Origin: 73-13 sp035556395
GTDB taxonomy: Bacteria > Actinomycetota > Actinomycetes > Actinomycetales > Microbacteriaceae
Length of the DNA stretch: 27,570 bases
NCBI GenBank assembly: GCA_035556395.1
Contig: DATMFB010000018.1
Span: forward strand, 1-27,570
Direction of reading: 5' to 3'
The translations under genes and the position numbers were made by a program. How positions within the stretch are numbered: the stretch's first letter is position 1; each line of letters starts with the position of its first letter. The notes below the pieces were generated by a model that searched no databases, was not told where the DNA came from, and worked only from the letters and a program-made list of their open reading frames with translations. Shown one piece after another: positions 7,170-15,144 of the stretch.

Positions 7170-7829
7170 TCAGTGGCGGAGGGCGCCGAGCTCCTCGACG
7201 TTGGCCGGATTCGTCTCGACATCCGAGAGCGTCTGCGCGCGACGACCGAGGACGAACCACACGCCCTTCGCGATCGTGTCGCCGCGGTTGGCGAACATGT
7301 GGGGCCGTGCGGACTCGAACTGGAGCGAATCGCCGACCCGCAGCACATACGACTCGAAGTCGAGCTGGAGCGTGAGCTCGCCCTGCACGACGTACGCGTA
7401 CTCGATGCCGGAGTGGCGCATGAGCTTCCCCTCGATCGAGGAGGAGGCGCCGGGCTCGTAGGTGACGAGGATCGCGTCGGCCGGGCCGCCCGCGCCGACC
7501 GCGAGGCGCTCCCAGCGCACGCCGTTCTCCATCTCGATGATGGGGTTGTCCTCGGCGCGCTGGACGTTCGGCAGCGGGACGCCCGTGTGGCCGAACATCG
7601 TCGGAGCGGGGCGCGCGCTGGTCGGCACGATGCCGAGCAGCTCGTCGAGCGAGACGCCGAGATGGTTCGCGATCGCGTAGAGCGTCGACACCGACGGCTG
7701 CGTCTTGCCGGTCTCGACCTGAGACACGAGGCTCGCCGACACCCCGAGCGCTTGCGCCACGCTGCGCAGGCTGAGACCCCGCTGCATTCTCGCGTCCCTG
7801 AGTCGAGCACCAATGCCCGTTGCCGGCAT
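7170..7829 (-). CDS. XRE-family regulator with C-terminal cupin domain
   Basis: A 219-residue regulator. An XRE helix-turn-helix occupies about residues 7-62 (LRDARMQRGLSLRSVAQALG, then SASLVSQVETG), and a cupin_2 sensor barrel about 120-195 (HSGIEYAYVVQGELTLQLD, GDSLQFES, PHMFANRG). This architecture is known for regulators of amino-acid, polyamine and aromatic catabolism, where the cupin binds a small ligand. The frame extends upstream, but ATG 7829 follows GGAGG by six bases and begins just before the HTH. It is divergent from the M24 gene with a 103-base gap carrying a palindrome, so it probably controls both. Its stop lies 12 bases from the convergent MDR gene. Confidence 0.92.
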   Translation of the reverse strand: MPATGIGARLRDARMQRGLSLRSVAQALGVSASLVSQVETGKTQPSVSTLYAIANHLGVSLDELLGIVPTSARPAPTMFGHTGVPLPNVQRAEDNPIIEMENGVRWERLAVGAGGPADAILVTYEPGASSSIEGKLMRHSGIEYAYVVQGELTLQLDFESYVLRVGDSLQFESARPHMFANRGDTIAKGVWFVLGRRAQTLSDVETNPANVEELGALRH

Positions 7830-7881
7830 GCTCGCCTCCGCCGTCGATCCCTGTGTCGCGAGGATACACGTTAAGCTGGGC

Positions 7882-7895
7882 TGCACGCAGGTGCA
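7882..7895. promoter_or_regulatory. Candidate operator TGCAC-GCAG-GTGCA
   Basis: A perfect 5-4-5 palindrome in the divergent region between the XRE-cupin regulator (start 7829) and the M24 gene (start 7933). On the minus strand TGTATCCT (7868-7861), an extended -10-like sequence, lies about 15 bases downstream, so a protein bound to the palindrome would overlap the -35 region of the regulator's promoter. XRE-cupin autoregulation would fit. Confidence 0.4.
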
Positions 7896-7932
7896 TCGCA
7901 ACGCGCCTGGAAAATCGACTCTGGAGGACTCG

Positions 7933-9321
7933 ATGAAGAGCACCGGTTCCACCGGCACGAACGCCGTCGACTGGGAGGAGCGGGTCGACATGGAGCGACT
8001 GCGCGACGCCCGACTCGCGCGCCTGCACGCGAAGCTCGAGGAGTCGTCGCTCGGTGCGGTCCTGGCGTTCGACTTCTCGAACATCCGCTACGCATCCGGC
8101 ACGCACATCGGCACCTGGGCGATGGACAAGCTCATCCGCTTCTGCCTCGTCACGCGCAAGTCCGACCCGATCGTCTGGGACTTCGGCTCGGCCGCGAAGC
8201 ACCACGCGCTCTACAACCCGTGGCTCGACGTCACCACGCAGGAGGCGGACGCCGACCCGTCGAAGCCGCACATGCACTCCGGTGCCAAGCGGCCGCGGCT
8301 CGAGTCGGGCGCCCGCGCCGGCATCTCGACGCTGCGCGGCGCGTTCCCACCGGACGCCGACATGGCCGGCGACGTCGCGCGCAAGATCAAGCGCGAGCTC
8401 GAGAAGCTCGGTCTGCAGAACGAGCCGCTCGGCGTCGACGTCATCGAGCTCCCCGTGCTCTTCGCGCTCCAGAAGGAGGGCATCGAGGTCGTCGACGGCC
8501 AGCAGGTCTTCATGGAGGCCCGCCGCATCAAGTCCCCCGACGAGATCCGCCTGCTCACGCAGGCCGCATCGATGGTCGACGGCGCGTACGAGGAGCTCTA
8601 CCGCTTCCTGCGCCCGGGCGTCCGCGAGAACGAGGCCGTCGGGCTCGTCGCGAAGACGCTCTACGACTACGGCTCGGAGTACGTCGAGGGCGTCAACGCG
8701 ATCTCGGGCGAGCGCTGCTCGCCGCACCCGCACGTCTTCTCGGACCGGATCATCCGGCCCGGCGACCCGGCGTTCTTCGACATCCTGCACAGCTGGAACG
8801 GCTACCGCACCTGCTACTACCGCACGTTCGCGGTCGGCTCCGCGAGCCAGGCACAGAAGGATGCCTACACGAAGGCGCGCGAGTACATGGACCGCGCGAT
8901 CGCGCTGGTGAAGCCGGGCGCGACCACGGCCGACATCGTCGCCGTCTGGCCCAAGGCCGAAGAGTTCGGCTTCGAGGACGAGATGGCGGCCTTCGCGCTG
9001 CAGTACGGCCACGGCGTCGGCCTCTCCATCTGGGAGAAGCCGATCTTCAGCCGGCTCACGTCGTTCGACAACCCGGAGACGCTCGAGGAGGGCATGGTGT
9101 TCGCCCTCGAGACGTACTGGCCGGCCGCCGACGGCTGGGGTGCGGCGCGCATCGAGGAGGAGGTCGTCGTGACGGCCGACGGGTGCGAGGTCATCACGAA
9201 GTTCCCCGCTGAGGAGCTCATCGTCGCCGGCCGCAGCTACTACACGATCGACGGCCCGCTCAACCTCAACCGCGACTCGCAGTCCCACAAGAACACCTCG
9301 TGGGGGCGTGGCGAGGCATGA
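7933..9321 (+). CDS. M24-fold (creatinase/aminopeptidase-like) protein with altered metal site
   Basis: A 462-residue two-domain protein: an N-terminal creatinase-type domain (about 20-190; FDFSNIRYASG, IVWDF) and a C-terminal pita-bread domain (about 200-440). Of the five metal ligands of M24 peptidases, Asp283 (FFDILHSWNGY), His360 (GHGVG), Glu393 (ALETYW) and Glu408 (RIEEE) are present, but the second Asp is replaced by Cys294 (RTCYYRT). The N-terminal domain recalls creatinase and the DMSP lyase DddP, but DddP's extra Asp ligands are absent. A true Xaa-Pro peptidase is therefore uncertain; C-N or C-S bond cleavage of a small molecule is possible. ATG 7933 follows TGGAGGA; the stop overlaps the next start (ATGA). 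Confidence 0.85.
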   Translation: MKSTGSTGTNAVDWEERVDMERLRDARLARLHAKLEESSLGAVLAFDFSNIRYASGTHIGTWAMDKLIRFCLVTRKSDPIVWDFGSAAKHHALYNPWLDVTTQEADADPSKPHMHSGAKRPRLESGARAGISTLRGAFPPDADMAGDVARKIKRELEKLGLQNEPLGVDVIELPVLFALQKEGIEVVDGQQVFMEARRIKSPDEIRLLTQAASMVDGAYEELYRFLRPGVRENEAVGLVAKTLYDYGSEYVEGVNAISGERCSPHPHVFSDRIIRPGDPAFFDILHSWNGYRTCYYRTFAVGSASQAQKDAYTKAREYMDRAIALVKPGATTADIVAVWPKAEEFGFEDEMAAFALQYGHGVGLSIWEKPIFSRLTSFDNPETLEEGMVFALETYWPAADGWGAARIEEEVVVTADGCEVITKFPAEELIVAGRSYYTIDGPLNLNRDSQSHKNTSWGRGEA

Positions 9322-10181
9322 CCACCGTCGGATTCCTCGGTCTCGGGACCATGGGGTCCGGGATGGCGGCCCGGCTGCTCGAGTCCGGCGCCGAGGTCCT
9401 CGTCTGGAACCGCGGCAAGGATCCCGTCGCCGAGCTCGTCGAGAAGGGTGCGAAGGAGGCGCCGGAGGCGCGTGACGCGCTCGCGGCGGACATCTCGTTC
9501 TCGATGCTCGCGAACGACGCCGCCGTGGACGCGGTCCTGAGCGCGGAGCACCTGACGGCGGGGACGACGCATGTCAACATGGCGTCGATCTCGCCGAAGT
9601 TCGCGACGCGGCTCGAGGATCGCTTCGCCTCGGCGGGCGTGCGCTACGCCGCAGCGCCCGTGCTCGGGCGTCCCGCGGTCGCCGCTGCCGGTCAGCTGAA
9701 CATCCTCGCCGCCGGTCCCGCCGATGTGCTCGAGGCGGCGAAGCCGTACTTCGAGCTGATGGGCAAGCAGACCTGGCACTTCGGCGAGACGCCGTCGATC
9801 GCGAACTCCATCAAGGCGCTCTGCAACTACATCCTCATCCAGGCGCACCAGGCGCTCGGCGAGACGATCGCCATGGCGGAGCGGCTCGACGTCGACCCGG
9901 GACTCTTCGTCGAACTGCTCACCTCGACGTTCGTCGGCGGCCCCGCCTACACGGTCTACGGGCCGATCATCGCGACGCAGTCGTACACGCCGGCCGCGTT
10001 CACGATGACGCTCGGGCGCAAGGACCTCGACCTGCTCGAGCAGGTCGCCGACGCGACCGGGACGCACGTCCCCTCGTTGCCGGCTCTCAAGGCCGTCTAC
10101 GAGCGCGCCCTCGAAGAGGGCTTCGCGGACTACGACTGGAGCGCGATCGCCGAGGTCACGCGCCGCGACCTGCTCAAGTAG
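9318..10181 (+). CDS. 3-hydroxyisobutyrate-dehydrogenase-family NAD(P) oxidoreductase
   Basis: A 287-residue beta-hydroxyacid dehydrogenase. The N-terminal Rossmann motif GLGTMG (residues 8-13) is followed by Asn31-Arg32 after the second strand, which suggests NADP preference. The catalytic lysine is Lys166 (NSIKALCNYI), and the substrate-binding segment is APVLGRPAVAAAGQL, close to that of glyoxylate/succinic-semialdehyde reductases (GxxxxAxxGxL). It probably oxidises a 3-hydroxy acid or reduces the corresponding semialdehyde. ATG 9318 overlaps the M24 stop by four bases and has GGCGAGG upstream, so the two proteins are likely made together. Its last eight bases overlap the convergent LysR gene. 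Confidence 0.9.
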   Translation: MTTVGFLGLGTMGSGMAARLLESGAEVLVWNRGKDPVAELVEKGAKEAPEARDALAADISFSMLANDAAVDAVLSAEHLTAGTTHVNMASISPKFATRLEDRFASAGVRYAAAPVLGRPAVAAAGQLNILAAGPADVLEAAKPYFELMGKQTWHFGETPSIANSIKALCNYILIQAHQALGETIAMAERLDVDPGLFVELLTSTFVGGPAYTVYGPIIATQSYTPAAFTMTLGRKDLDLLEQVADATGTHVPSLPALKAVYERALEEGFADYDWSAIAEVTRRDLLK

Positions 10182-11088
10182 CGAGCTCCCCCGCGATCGC
10201 GGCGAGCCGGTCGCGCACCCATCGGTGCGCCGGGTCGGTCGTGCGTGTCGGGCTCCACCACATCGTCTGGGCGATCGGCGGGATCGGCAGCGGCGACTCG
10301 ACGACCTTGATGTCCGCCATCCGCTGGAGCAGCGGAATGACTCGCGCGAGGACGAGCGCGACGAGGTCGGTCCCCTGCAGCAGCAGCGGCGCGAGGAAGA
10401 AGCTCTCGACCGAGAACTCGACGCGGCGGCGCAGTCCGCTGCTCGCGAGGAAGTCGTCGGCGAGTGACATCGGCGTCCCTCGTCCCATCGAGTAGACGAT
10501 GTGGCCGAGCTCGGAGAACGTCGCGGCGCTCAGCGTGTCGCCGACACGGGCGTTGCCCGCCCACGCGCAGCAGAGCCATCGATCCTCGAAGAGATGCTGC
10601 GACGGCAGCGCGGCCTCTCCCATGATCGCGGTCGGCTCGATGACGAGGTCGGTGTCCCCGCGGCGCAGGCTGCGCACCGGGTCGGCCGACCGCGGCTGGA
10701 CCTGGATCGTCACGCCCGGCGCTTCGGCGGTCAGCCAGCGCATGAGCGGCGCGATGACCAGCACCGCGCTGTAGTCGGAGCAGCTGACGCGGATCATGCA
10801 CTCGTCGCTCGCGGGGTCGAACGCCGGCCGATCCTCCAGCGCGCGCTCGACGAGCGAGAGCGCCTCGCGGACCGGCTCCGCGAGCGCCTCCGCCCGCGCG
10901 GTCGGCACGAGCGAAGGTCCCTCGCGGACGAGCAGCGGGTCGCCTGTGAGGCGCCGCAGGCGCGCGAGGGCGCTGCTCATCCCCGGTTGGCTGAGCCCGA
11001 CGCGGGCGGCCGCCCGGCTGACATGACGCTCGGCGAGGAGCGCATCGAGCGCGACGAGCAGATTGAGATCGATCCGCGAGAGGTCCAC
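10174..11088 (-). CDS. LysR-family transcriptional regulator
   Basis: A 304-residue LTTR. The N-terminal winged helix is clear (LDALLAERHVSRAAARVGLSQ then PGMSSALARLRRLTGDPLLVR, residues about 10-56), followed by the periplasmic-binding-protein-like effector domain (about 95-290). The DLNLL start and 'RHVSRAAARVGLSQPGMS' resemble the NodD/PcpR-type branch that often senses aromatic compounds. GTG 11088 is the only reasonable start; its ribosome site is weak. It is divergent from the flavin monooxygenase gene with an 80-base gap, the classical arrangement for an LTTR and its target. Its 3' end overlaps the convergent dehydrogenase gene by eight bases. Confidence 0.92.
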   Translation of the reverse strand: MDLSRIDLNLLVALDALLAERHVSRAAARVGLSQPGMSSALARLRRLTGDPLLVREGPSLVPTARAEALAEPVREALSLVERALEDRPAFDPASDECMIRVSCSDYSAVLVIAPLMRWLTAEAPGVTIQVQPRSADPVRSLRRGDTDLVIEPTAIMGEAALPSQHLFEDRWLCCAWAGNARVGDTLSAATFSELGHIVYSMGRGTPMSLADDFLASSGLRRRVEFSVESFFLAPLLLQGTDLVALVLARVIPLLQRMADIKVVESPLPIPPIAQTMWWSPTRTTDPAHRWVRDRLAAIAGELAT

Positions 11089-11168
11089 CCGGGCATATTA
11101 CTGACAGCGATGATGCCTATCTACAGGATCAGCTTGGAGAATGACGTTCTGCCGATGACGATGAACGC
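11089..11168. promoter_or_regulatory. Divergent LysR / flavin monooxygenase promoter region
   Basis: An 80-base gap in which both promoters must lie. It holds A/T-rich stretches (GCATATTACTGAC at 11093-11105 and CCTATCTACAGG at 11115-11126). CCT-N6-AGG at 11115-11126 is a weak dyad and could be part of an LTTR site, but the standard T-N11-A pattern is not convincing. The monooxygenase start at 11169 has no strong Shine-Dalgarno; GGAG at about 11135 is too far away. Confidence 0.4.
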
Positions 11169-12788
11169 ATGACGCAGCACGAGACGGACGAAGCAGTCCC
11201 GGTCCTCATCATCGGCGGGAGCCTCGTGGGTCTCACAACCGCGATGCTCCTCGGCCTGCACGGCGTCCGGGCAACGGCGATCGAGCGGCATTCCGGCACG
11301 GCAATCCACCCTCGCGCGGGGCACCTGCAGCTACGCACCCTCGAGATCATGCGCGCGGCGGGACTCGAGCCCGAGCTGCAGCGCCTGTCTGCCGAGCGGT
11401 ACTTCCCGAACGGCGGCATCAACCTCATGCACACGATCGCGGGCGGCGAGGTATCGAGCTTCATCCCCGATCTCAACCAGGGCGTGGAGGAGTTCAGCCC
11501 CTCGCGCCGTCTCTTCATCGCGCAGGACGCGCTCGAGCCACTGCTGCGGGCACGCGCGGAGGAGCTCGGCGCACGCCTGCGCTACGGGGCGGAGGTGGTC
11601 GGACTCCGCGAGGACCCCGACGGCGTGCTCGCCACCTTCCGAGACCTGGCGACCGGCGACGAGCGCACCATCCGCGCCTCATACGTCGTCGCGGCCGATG
11701 GCAGCCGGAGCCCCACCCGCAAGCGGCTCGGCATCGGGATGAGCGGCTACGGCGAGCTGTCGAAGAGCGCGACGATCTACTTCCGCGCCGACTGCCGCGA
11801 GTTGCTCGCCGGCACCGAGTTCGGGGTCATCTACATCGACAACGATCGGCTGCGCGGCTTCTTCCGCTTCGAACGCTCCCTCGCGGGCGGCTTCCTCGCC
11901 GTCAACACCCTCGGGGACCCGACCAGGCCGGGCGGCCTCGACGTCACAGCCGGCCTCGACGAGGCGGGCGCTCGGGAGCTGGTCCGCGCCGCCATCGGCG
12001 ACCCGTCGGTCGAGGTCGAGGTCGACGACATCGCAGCGTGGGTCGCGACCGCCGACGTGGCCGACCGATTCCAGTCGGGACGCATCCTGATCGCGGGCGA
12101 CGCCGCGCACCTCGTGCCGCCCAACGGCGGCTTCGGCGGGAACACCGGGATCCAGGACGCGCACAACCTGGCGTGGAAGCTCGCGGCGGTGCTGCGGGGC
12201 ACGGCGGGACCCGGGCTGCTCGCGAGCTACGAGGCCGAGCGCCGGCCGGTCGGGCGGCTCACGATCGAGCAGGCCTACTCCCGCTACCGGCATCGGGTGA
12301 CCCCCGAGCTCATGGACGGCGACGTCCCCGAGCTCGTCGACGACTTCAGCATGGAGATCGGCTATCGCTATCACTCGAGCGCGGTCGTGCCGGAGGGGCA
12401 CGACGACGGGACCGCGGTGGTCGGGCACCCGCGCGACGCGGGCGGAGCGCCCGGGACCCGCGCCCCGCATGTCTGGATCGCACCGGGCGTCTCGACCCTC
12501 GACGCCTTCGGATCCGGGTTCGTGCTGCTCCACGGCCCAGGCGGCGCGGCATGGGACCGTGCGGCGGCATCGGTCGCGGACGAGCTCGACGTGCCGCTGA
12601 CCGTCCTCGGCGAGCCGGCCGACCCGGATGCGCTCGCCGCCGCGTACGGGATCGACGCGAGCGGTGCGAGCCTCGTGCGTCCGGACGGTTTCGTGGCCTG
12701 GCGCTCGCGGACGATCCCGGACGATCCGACCGCGACGCTGCGCGATGTGCTCCGACAGGTCCTCGCGCTCGACTCGGCCGATCGCTGA
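11169..12788 (+). CDS. Class A FAD-dependent aromatic monooxygenase (PheA/TfdB/RdmE type)
   Basis: A 539-residue flavoprotein of the PF01494 FAD_binding_3 family. It has the FAD ADP motif GGSLVG (16-21), the DG motif around Asp177-Gly178 (YVVAADGSRSPTRK) that binds FAD and NAD(P)H, and the GD motif at Gly310-Asp311 (RILIAGDAAHLVPPNGG) followed by GNTGIQDAHNLAWKLA. A C-terminal thioredoxin-like domain (about 410-535) matches phenol and polyketide hydroxylases. It would use NAD(P)H and O2 to hydroxylate a phenolic or polycyclic substrate. Divergent from a LysR gene that probably controls it. The stop is 19 bases from the convergent flavoprotein gene. Confidence 0.92.
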   Translation: MTQHETDEAVPVLIIGGSLVGLTTAMLLGLHGVRATAIERHSGTAIHPRAGHLQLRTLEIMRAAGLEPELQRLSAERYFPNGGINLMHTIAGGEVSSFIPDLNQGVEEFSPSRRLFIAQDALEPLLRARAEELGARLRYGAEVVGLREDPDGVLATFRDLATGDERTIRASYVVAADGSRSPTRKRLGIGMSGYGELSKSATIYFRADCRELLAGTEFGVIYIDNDRLRGFFRFERSLAGGFLAVNTLGDPTRPGGLDVTAGLDEAGARELVRAAIGDPSVEVEVDDIAAWVATADVADRFQSGRILIAGDAAHLVPPNGGFGGNTGIQDAHNLAWKLAAVLRGTAGPGLLASYEAERRPVGRLTIEQAYSRYRHRVTPELMDGDVPELVDDFSMEIGYRYHSSAVVPEGHDDGTAVVGHPRDAGGAPGTRAPHVWIAPGVSTLDAFGSGFVLLHGPGGAAWDRAAASVADELDVPLTVLGEPADPDALAAAYGIDASGASLVRPDGFVAWRSRTIPDDPTATLRDVLRQVLALDSADR

Positions 12789-12807
12789 TCGGTCGCCGCT
12801 CGACCGC

Positions 12808-13962
12808 CTATCGCGCCGCGCGCGCCTGGATCGCGGCGAGTCCCGCGAACTCGAACTTCTCCTCGGTCATGTGGATGTGCTGCAGGGTCGCGAGCAGGTT
12901 GCGCAGGTGGCGCTGCATCGGGTGATCGAGGGAGAGCACCCGACCGCCGCCGTAGCGGAAGATCTCCCGGACGAGGTCGGCGCAGAGCTCGCCCGTGAAG
13001 GCGTGCCGGGCCCAGAGCTTCGAGGCGGTGTCAGGGTCGACGCTCCCGACGGTCTCGGCGATCTCGAAGCCCTCCGCGAGCGCGCCGCGATAGAGCGCGC
13101 GCGCGGCGTGCCACTTCGCCTCCGCCTGGCCGATCGCCTTGTGGAACGCGGGACGGTCGATGAGCGCCCCGACCGTTCGGGTCGTCGACTGGGCGAGGTC
13201 GATCATGTCGTCGATGGCACGGCGCGCGACGCCGACCACGAGGGGGGAGATCTCGTTCGAGATGAAGATGAGCACGCCCTCCTTGAAGAGCGGGCCGCCG
13301 CGCTTCGCGACGCCGGCGTAGGCGTTCATCGAGCGGTGCGCCGGCACGAAGACGTCCTCCATCGAGTAGTCGTGGCTGCCGGTGCCCTGGAGGCCGGCGA
13401 CGTTCCAGTTGTCGTGCACGGTGACCTCGGACTTCGGCGCGCAGACGAAGATGATGTCGTCACTGCCCTCGACGACCGCCGCGCCGATCACCCAGTTCGC
13501 GTGGTCGATGCCGCTGCCGAAGGCCCAGCGACCCGTCACGCGGTAGCCGCCGTCGACCGGGACCGCCTTGCCCCGCGGCGTGAACTGCCCGGCCGTGACC
13601 GGCGGCGCCGCCTTGTCGGCGAAGAGGTCCTGGACGCCTTCATCCGGCAGCCAGCCGGCCATGACGCCCGTCGTGCCGTTGCCGATCATCGTCGCCCAGG
13701 CCGCCGAGGCATCGTGGTAGGCGATCTCCTCCATGACGTCGGCGAAGTCCAGCGGGTGGAGCTCGGCGCCGCCGAGCTCGAGCGGTGTCTTCATCCAGAA
13801 CAGCCCGGCCGCCTTCATCTTGTCCGAGACCTCGGCGGGCAGCCGGCGGTCGAGCTCCGCCTGGCGCGAGTTCGCCTCGAAGTCGGGAGCGAGCGCCTTG
13901 GCGGCGGCGAGCAGCGGCTTGACGCGCTCCGCAGAAGTCGTGGTCTCGGCGGTGTCGGACAT
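12808..13962 (-). CDS. Acyl-CoA-dehydrogenase-fold flavoprotein, probable FMNH2/FADH2-dependent monooxygenase
   Basis: A 384-residue protein with the three ACAD domains: N-terminal helical (ADVMEEIAYHDASAAWATMIG), central beta (YRVTGRWAFGSGIDHANWVIGA, about 150-230) and C-terminal helical (GVARRAIDDMIDLA to the end). The C-terminal segment FRYGGGRVLSLDHPMQRHLRNLLATLQH resembles PF08028 hydroxylases such as HsaA, DszC and the 4-hydroxyphenylacetate monooxygenase relatives, rather than true acyl-CoA dehydrogenases. Such enzymes need a separate flavin reductase; none is seen in the window. ATG 13962 has GAAGGGGA upstream. It is divergent from an AraC gene, and its promoter carries an 18-base motif also found before the cupin-oxidase operon. 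Confidence 0.85.
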   Translation of the reverse strand: MSDTAETTTSAERVKPLLAAAKALAPDFEANSRQAELDRRLPAEVSDKMKAAGLFWMKTPLELGGAELHPLDFADVMEEIAYHDASAAWATMIGNGTTGVMAGWLPDEGVQDLFADKAAPPVTAGQFTPRGKAVPVDGGYRVTGRWAFGSGIDHANWVIGAAVVEGSDDIIFVCAPKSEVTVHDNWNVAGLQGTGSHDYSMEDVFVPAHRSMNAYAGVAKRGGPLFKEGVLIFISNEISPLVVGVARRAIDDMIDLAQSTTRTVGALIDRPAFHKAIGQAEAKWHAARALYRGALAEGFEIAETVGSVDPDTASKLWARHAFTGELCADLVREIFRYGGGRVLSLDHPMQRHLRNLLATLQHIHMTEEKFEFAGLAAIQARAAR

Positions 13963-14021
13963 GGCGGTTCCCCTTCGAACGGCGACGGTATGCATCCATG
14001 CTCGCCGCCGCGCCCCCGGAC

Positions 14022-14039
14022 CGCAGTCCGAATCCTGCG
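14022..14039 (-). promoter_or_regulatory. Shared regulatory motif CGCAGGAWTCGGACWGCG, copy 1
   Basis: On the minus strand this site reads CGCAGGATTCGGACTGCG. It matches the site at 19983-20000 at 16 of 18 positions; the two differences are T/A exchanges. Its downstream end lies about 60 bases before the flavoprotein start codon at 13962 (64 bases measured from the final C of GGAC). It overlaps a short dyad CGGAC-CGCA-GTCCG at 14017-14030. It lies in the divergent region of the AraC gene, whose product is the obvious candidate to bind it. Confidence 0.6.
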
Positions 14040-14129
14040 AGGATGCGTGCGCCTTGCGGCTGACCGCCTGGCTTGAGTTGGCCCCTCTGGTCTGGTGGAA
14101 TGGTCTGCGACCCCGCTCTCGCAAGAGGT

Positions 14130-14145
14130 CACACGCAGAAGTGTG
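14130..14145. promoter_or_regulatory. Dyad CACAC-N6-GTGTG before the AraC gene
   Basis: A perfect 5-6-5 inverted repeat ending six bases before the ATG at 14152, where a ribosome site is expected but none is clear. It could be an operator for autoregulation or, if transcribed, a small hairpin that limits translation of the regulator. Confidence 0.3.
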
Positions 14146-14151
14146 GTTTCG

Positions 14152-15141
14152 ATGATCGACTCCCTCCGCCCCATGGCACCGCTCGACGCCTTCAGAGTGC
14201 TCGATCACGGTGCCCCCGAGGAGACGCACGAGCTCGCGGTCGGGCTGATGAACCGCCACCGGATGCGGCTCGGCTCGAACGCGGACGGCTTCCGGGCCGA
14301 CATCCGTGCGACGCCGACCGCCGGGGTCTCGATGCTCTACTTCTCCTACGGCGTCGCGACCGAGATCAACTCCGCCCCGCTGCCCGACTTCACGACCGTG
14401 CAGCTGCCCATCCGAGGCCGGATGGAGTACGCGCACGGCGAAGAACAGGGGGTCGCGCTCCCGGGCGGAGGGGCGTTCTTCTCCGAAGGTGAACCGGTGC
14501 GCACCCGCTGGAGCGCCGACCTCGAGCTGCTCGTGCTGCGCGTCGAGCGCGCGGCGCTCGCGCGCAAGCTCGTGGCCCTGACCGGACGACGAGTCGCCAC
14601 GCCCGTCGTGTTCTCCCCGGTCGTCGGCAACGGCGCGGCCGGACGCGCACTGACCTCGACGATCGTCACGCTCGCCGAGATCCACGACCGCTTCGGCGTC
14701 GACGGGCTGCCCCCGGTCATCGCGACCGAGTACGAGGAGCTCGTGCTCTCCTTGCTGCTGCTCGATCACGAGCACTCGTTCTCCGACGCCATCCGATCGC
14801 GCATTCCGACGCTGCCGGGCAAGGCGATGCGCGCAGCCGTCCGCCACATCGAGGAGAACTACACGCAGCCGCTCACCGCGACGGCGCTCGCCGAGGCGGC
14901 GCACGTCAGCGAGCGCACGCTCTTCGACGGCTTCCAGCGCGAGTTCGGGCTCACGCCCATGGCATTCGTCCGCCGTTTCCGGCTCGAGCGCGCCCGCGAG
15001 GCGCTCATCGCCGCCGGGCCCGACGACGGCCGGACCGTCGCCGACATCTCGCTGAGTCACGGCTTCGGCCACCTCGGCCGGTTCGCGGCCAGCTATCGCG
15101 AGCGCTACGGCGAGACTCCCTCCGAGACCCTGCGACGCTGA
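14152..15141 (+). CDS. AraC-family transcriptional regulator
   Basis: A 329-residue regulator with an N-terminal AraC_binding_2-like sensor domain (about 20-190; MLYFSYGVATEINSAPLPDF, VQLPIRGRMEY) and the C-terminal double helix-turn-helix (about 225-325). The first HTH is LTATALAEAAHVSERTLFDGFQ, the second VADISLSHGFGHLGRFAASY, ending in the standard RERYGETPSETLRR. This class (for example ThcR-like activators) commonly switches on aromatic or xenobiotic degradation genes. GTG 14095 would add 19 residues; ATG 14152 gives the usual family length and is preferred. Divergent from the ACAD-fold flavoprotein and probably the regulator of both that gene and the cupin-oxidase operon (see the shared motif). 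Stop is three bases from convergent livM. Confidence 0.92.
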   Translation: MIDSLRPMAPLDAFRVLDHGAPEETHELAVGLMNRHRMRLGSNADGFRADIRATPTAGVSMLYFSYGVATEINSAPLPDFTTVQLPIRGRMEYAHGEEQGVALPGGGAFFSEGEPVRTRWSADLELLVLRVERAALARKLVALTGRRVATPVVFSPVVGNGAAGRALTSTIVTLAEIHDRFGVDGLPPVIATEYEELVLSLLLLDHEHSFSDAIRSRIPTLPGKAMRAAVRHIEENYTQPLTATALAEAAHVSERTLFDGFQREFGLTPMAFVRRFRLERAREALIAAGPDDGRTVADISLSHGFGHLGRFAASYRERYGETPSETLRR

Positions 15142-15144
15142 CGC

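Noticed and set aside
7887..7901. CGCAGGTGCATCGCA as a further copy of the shared motif
   Set aside because: Only the CGCAGG half fits and the spacing to TCG is different; it is better explained as part of the TGCAC dyad.
7123..9288. A 721-codon open frame on the minus strand opposite the XRE and M24 genes
   Set aside because: It is an antisense shadow typical of high-GC DNA. Its translation is rich in Arg, Glu and Asp with no family motif, and the opposite strands carry complete conserved proteins.
7933..9321. Naming the M24 protein DMSP lyase DddP
   Set aside because: The N-terminal domain is reminiscent, but the second and third Asp ligands of DddP are not conserved and the length of the metal loop differs.
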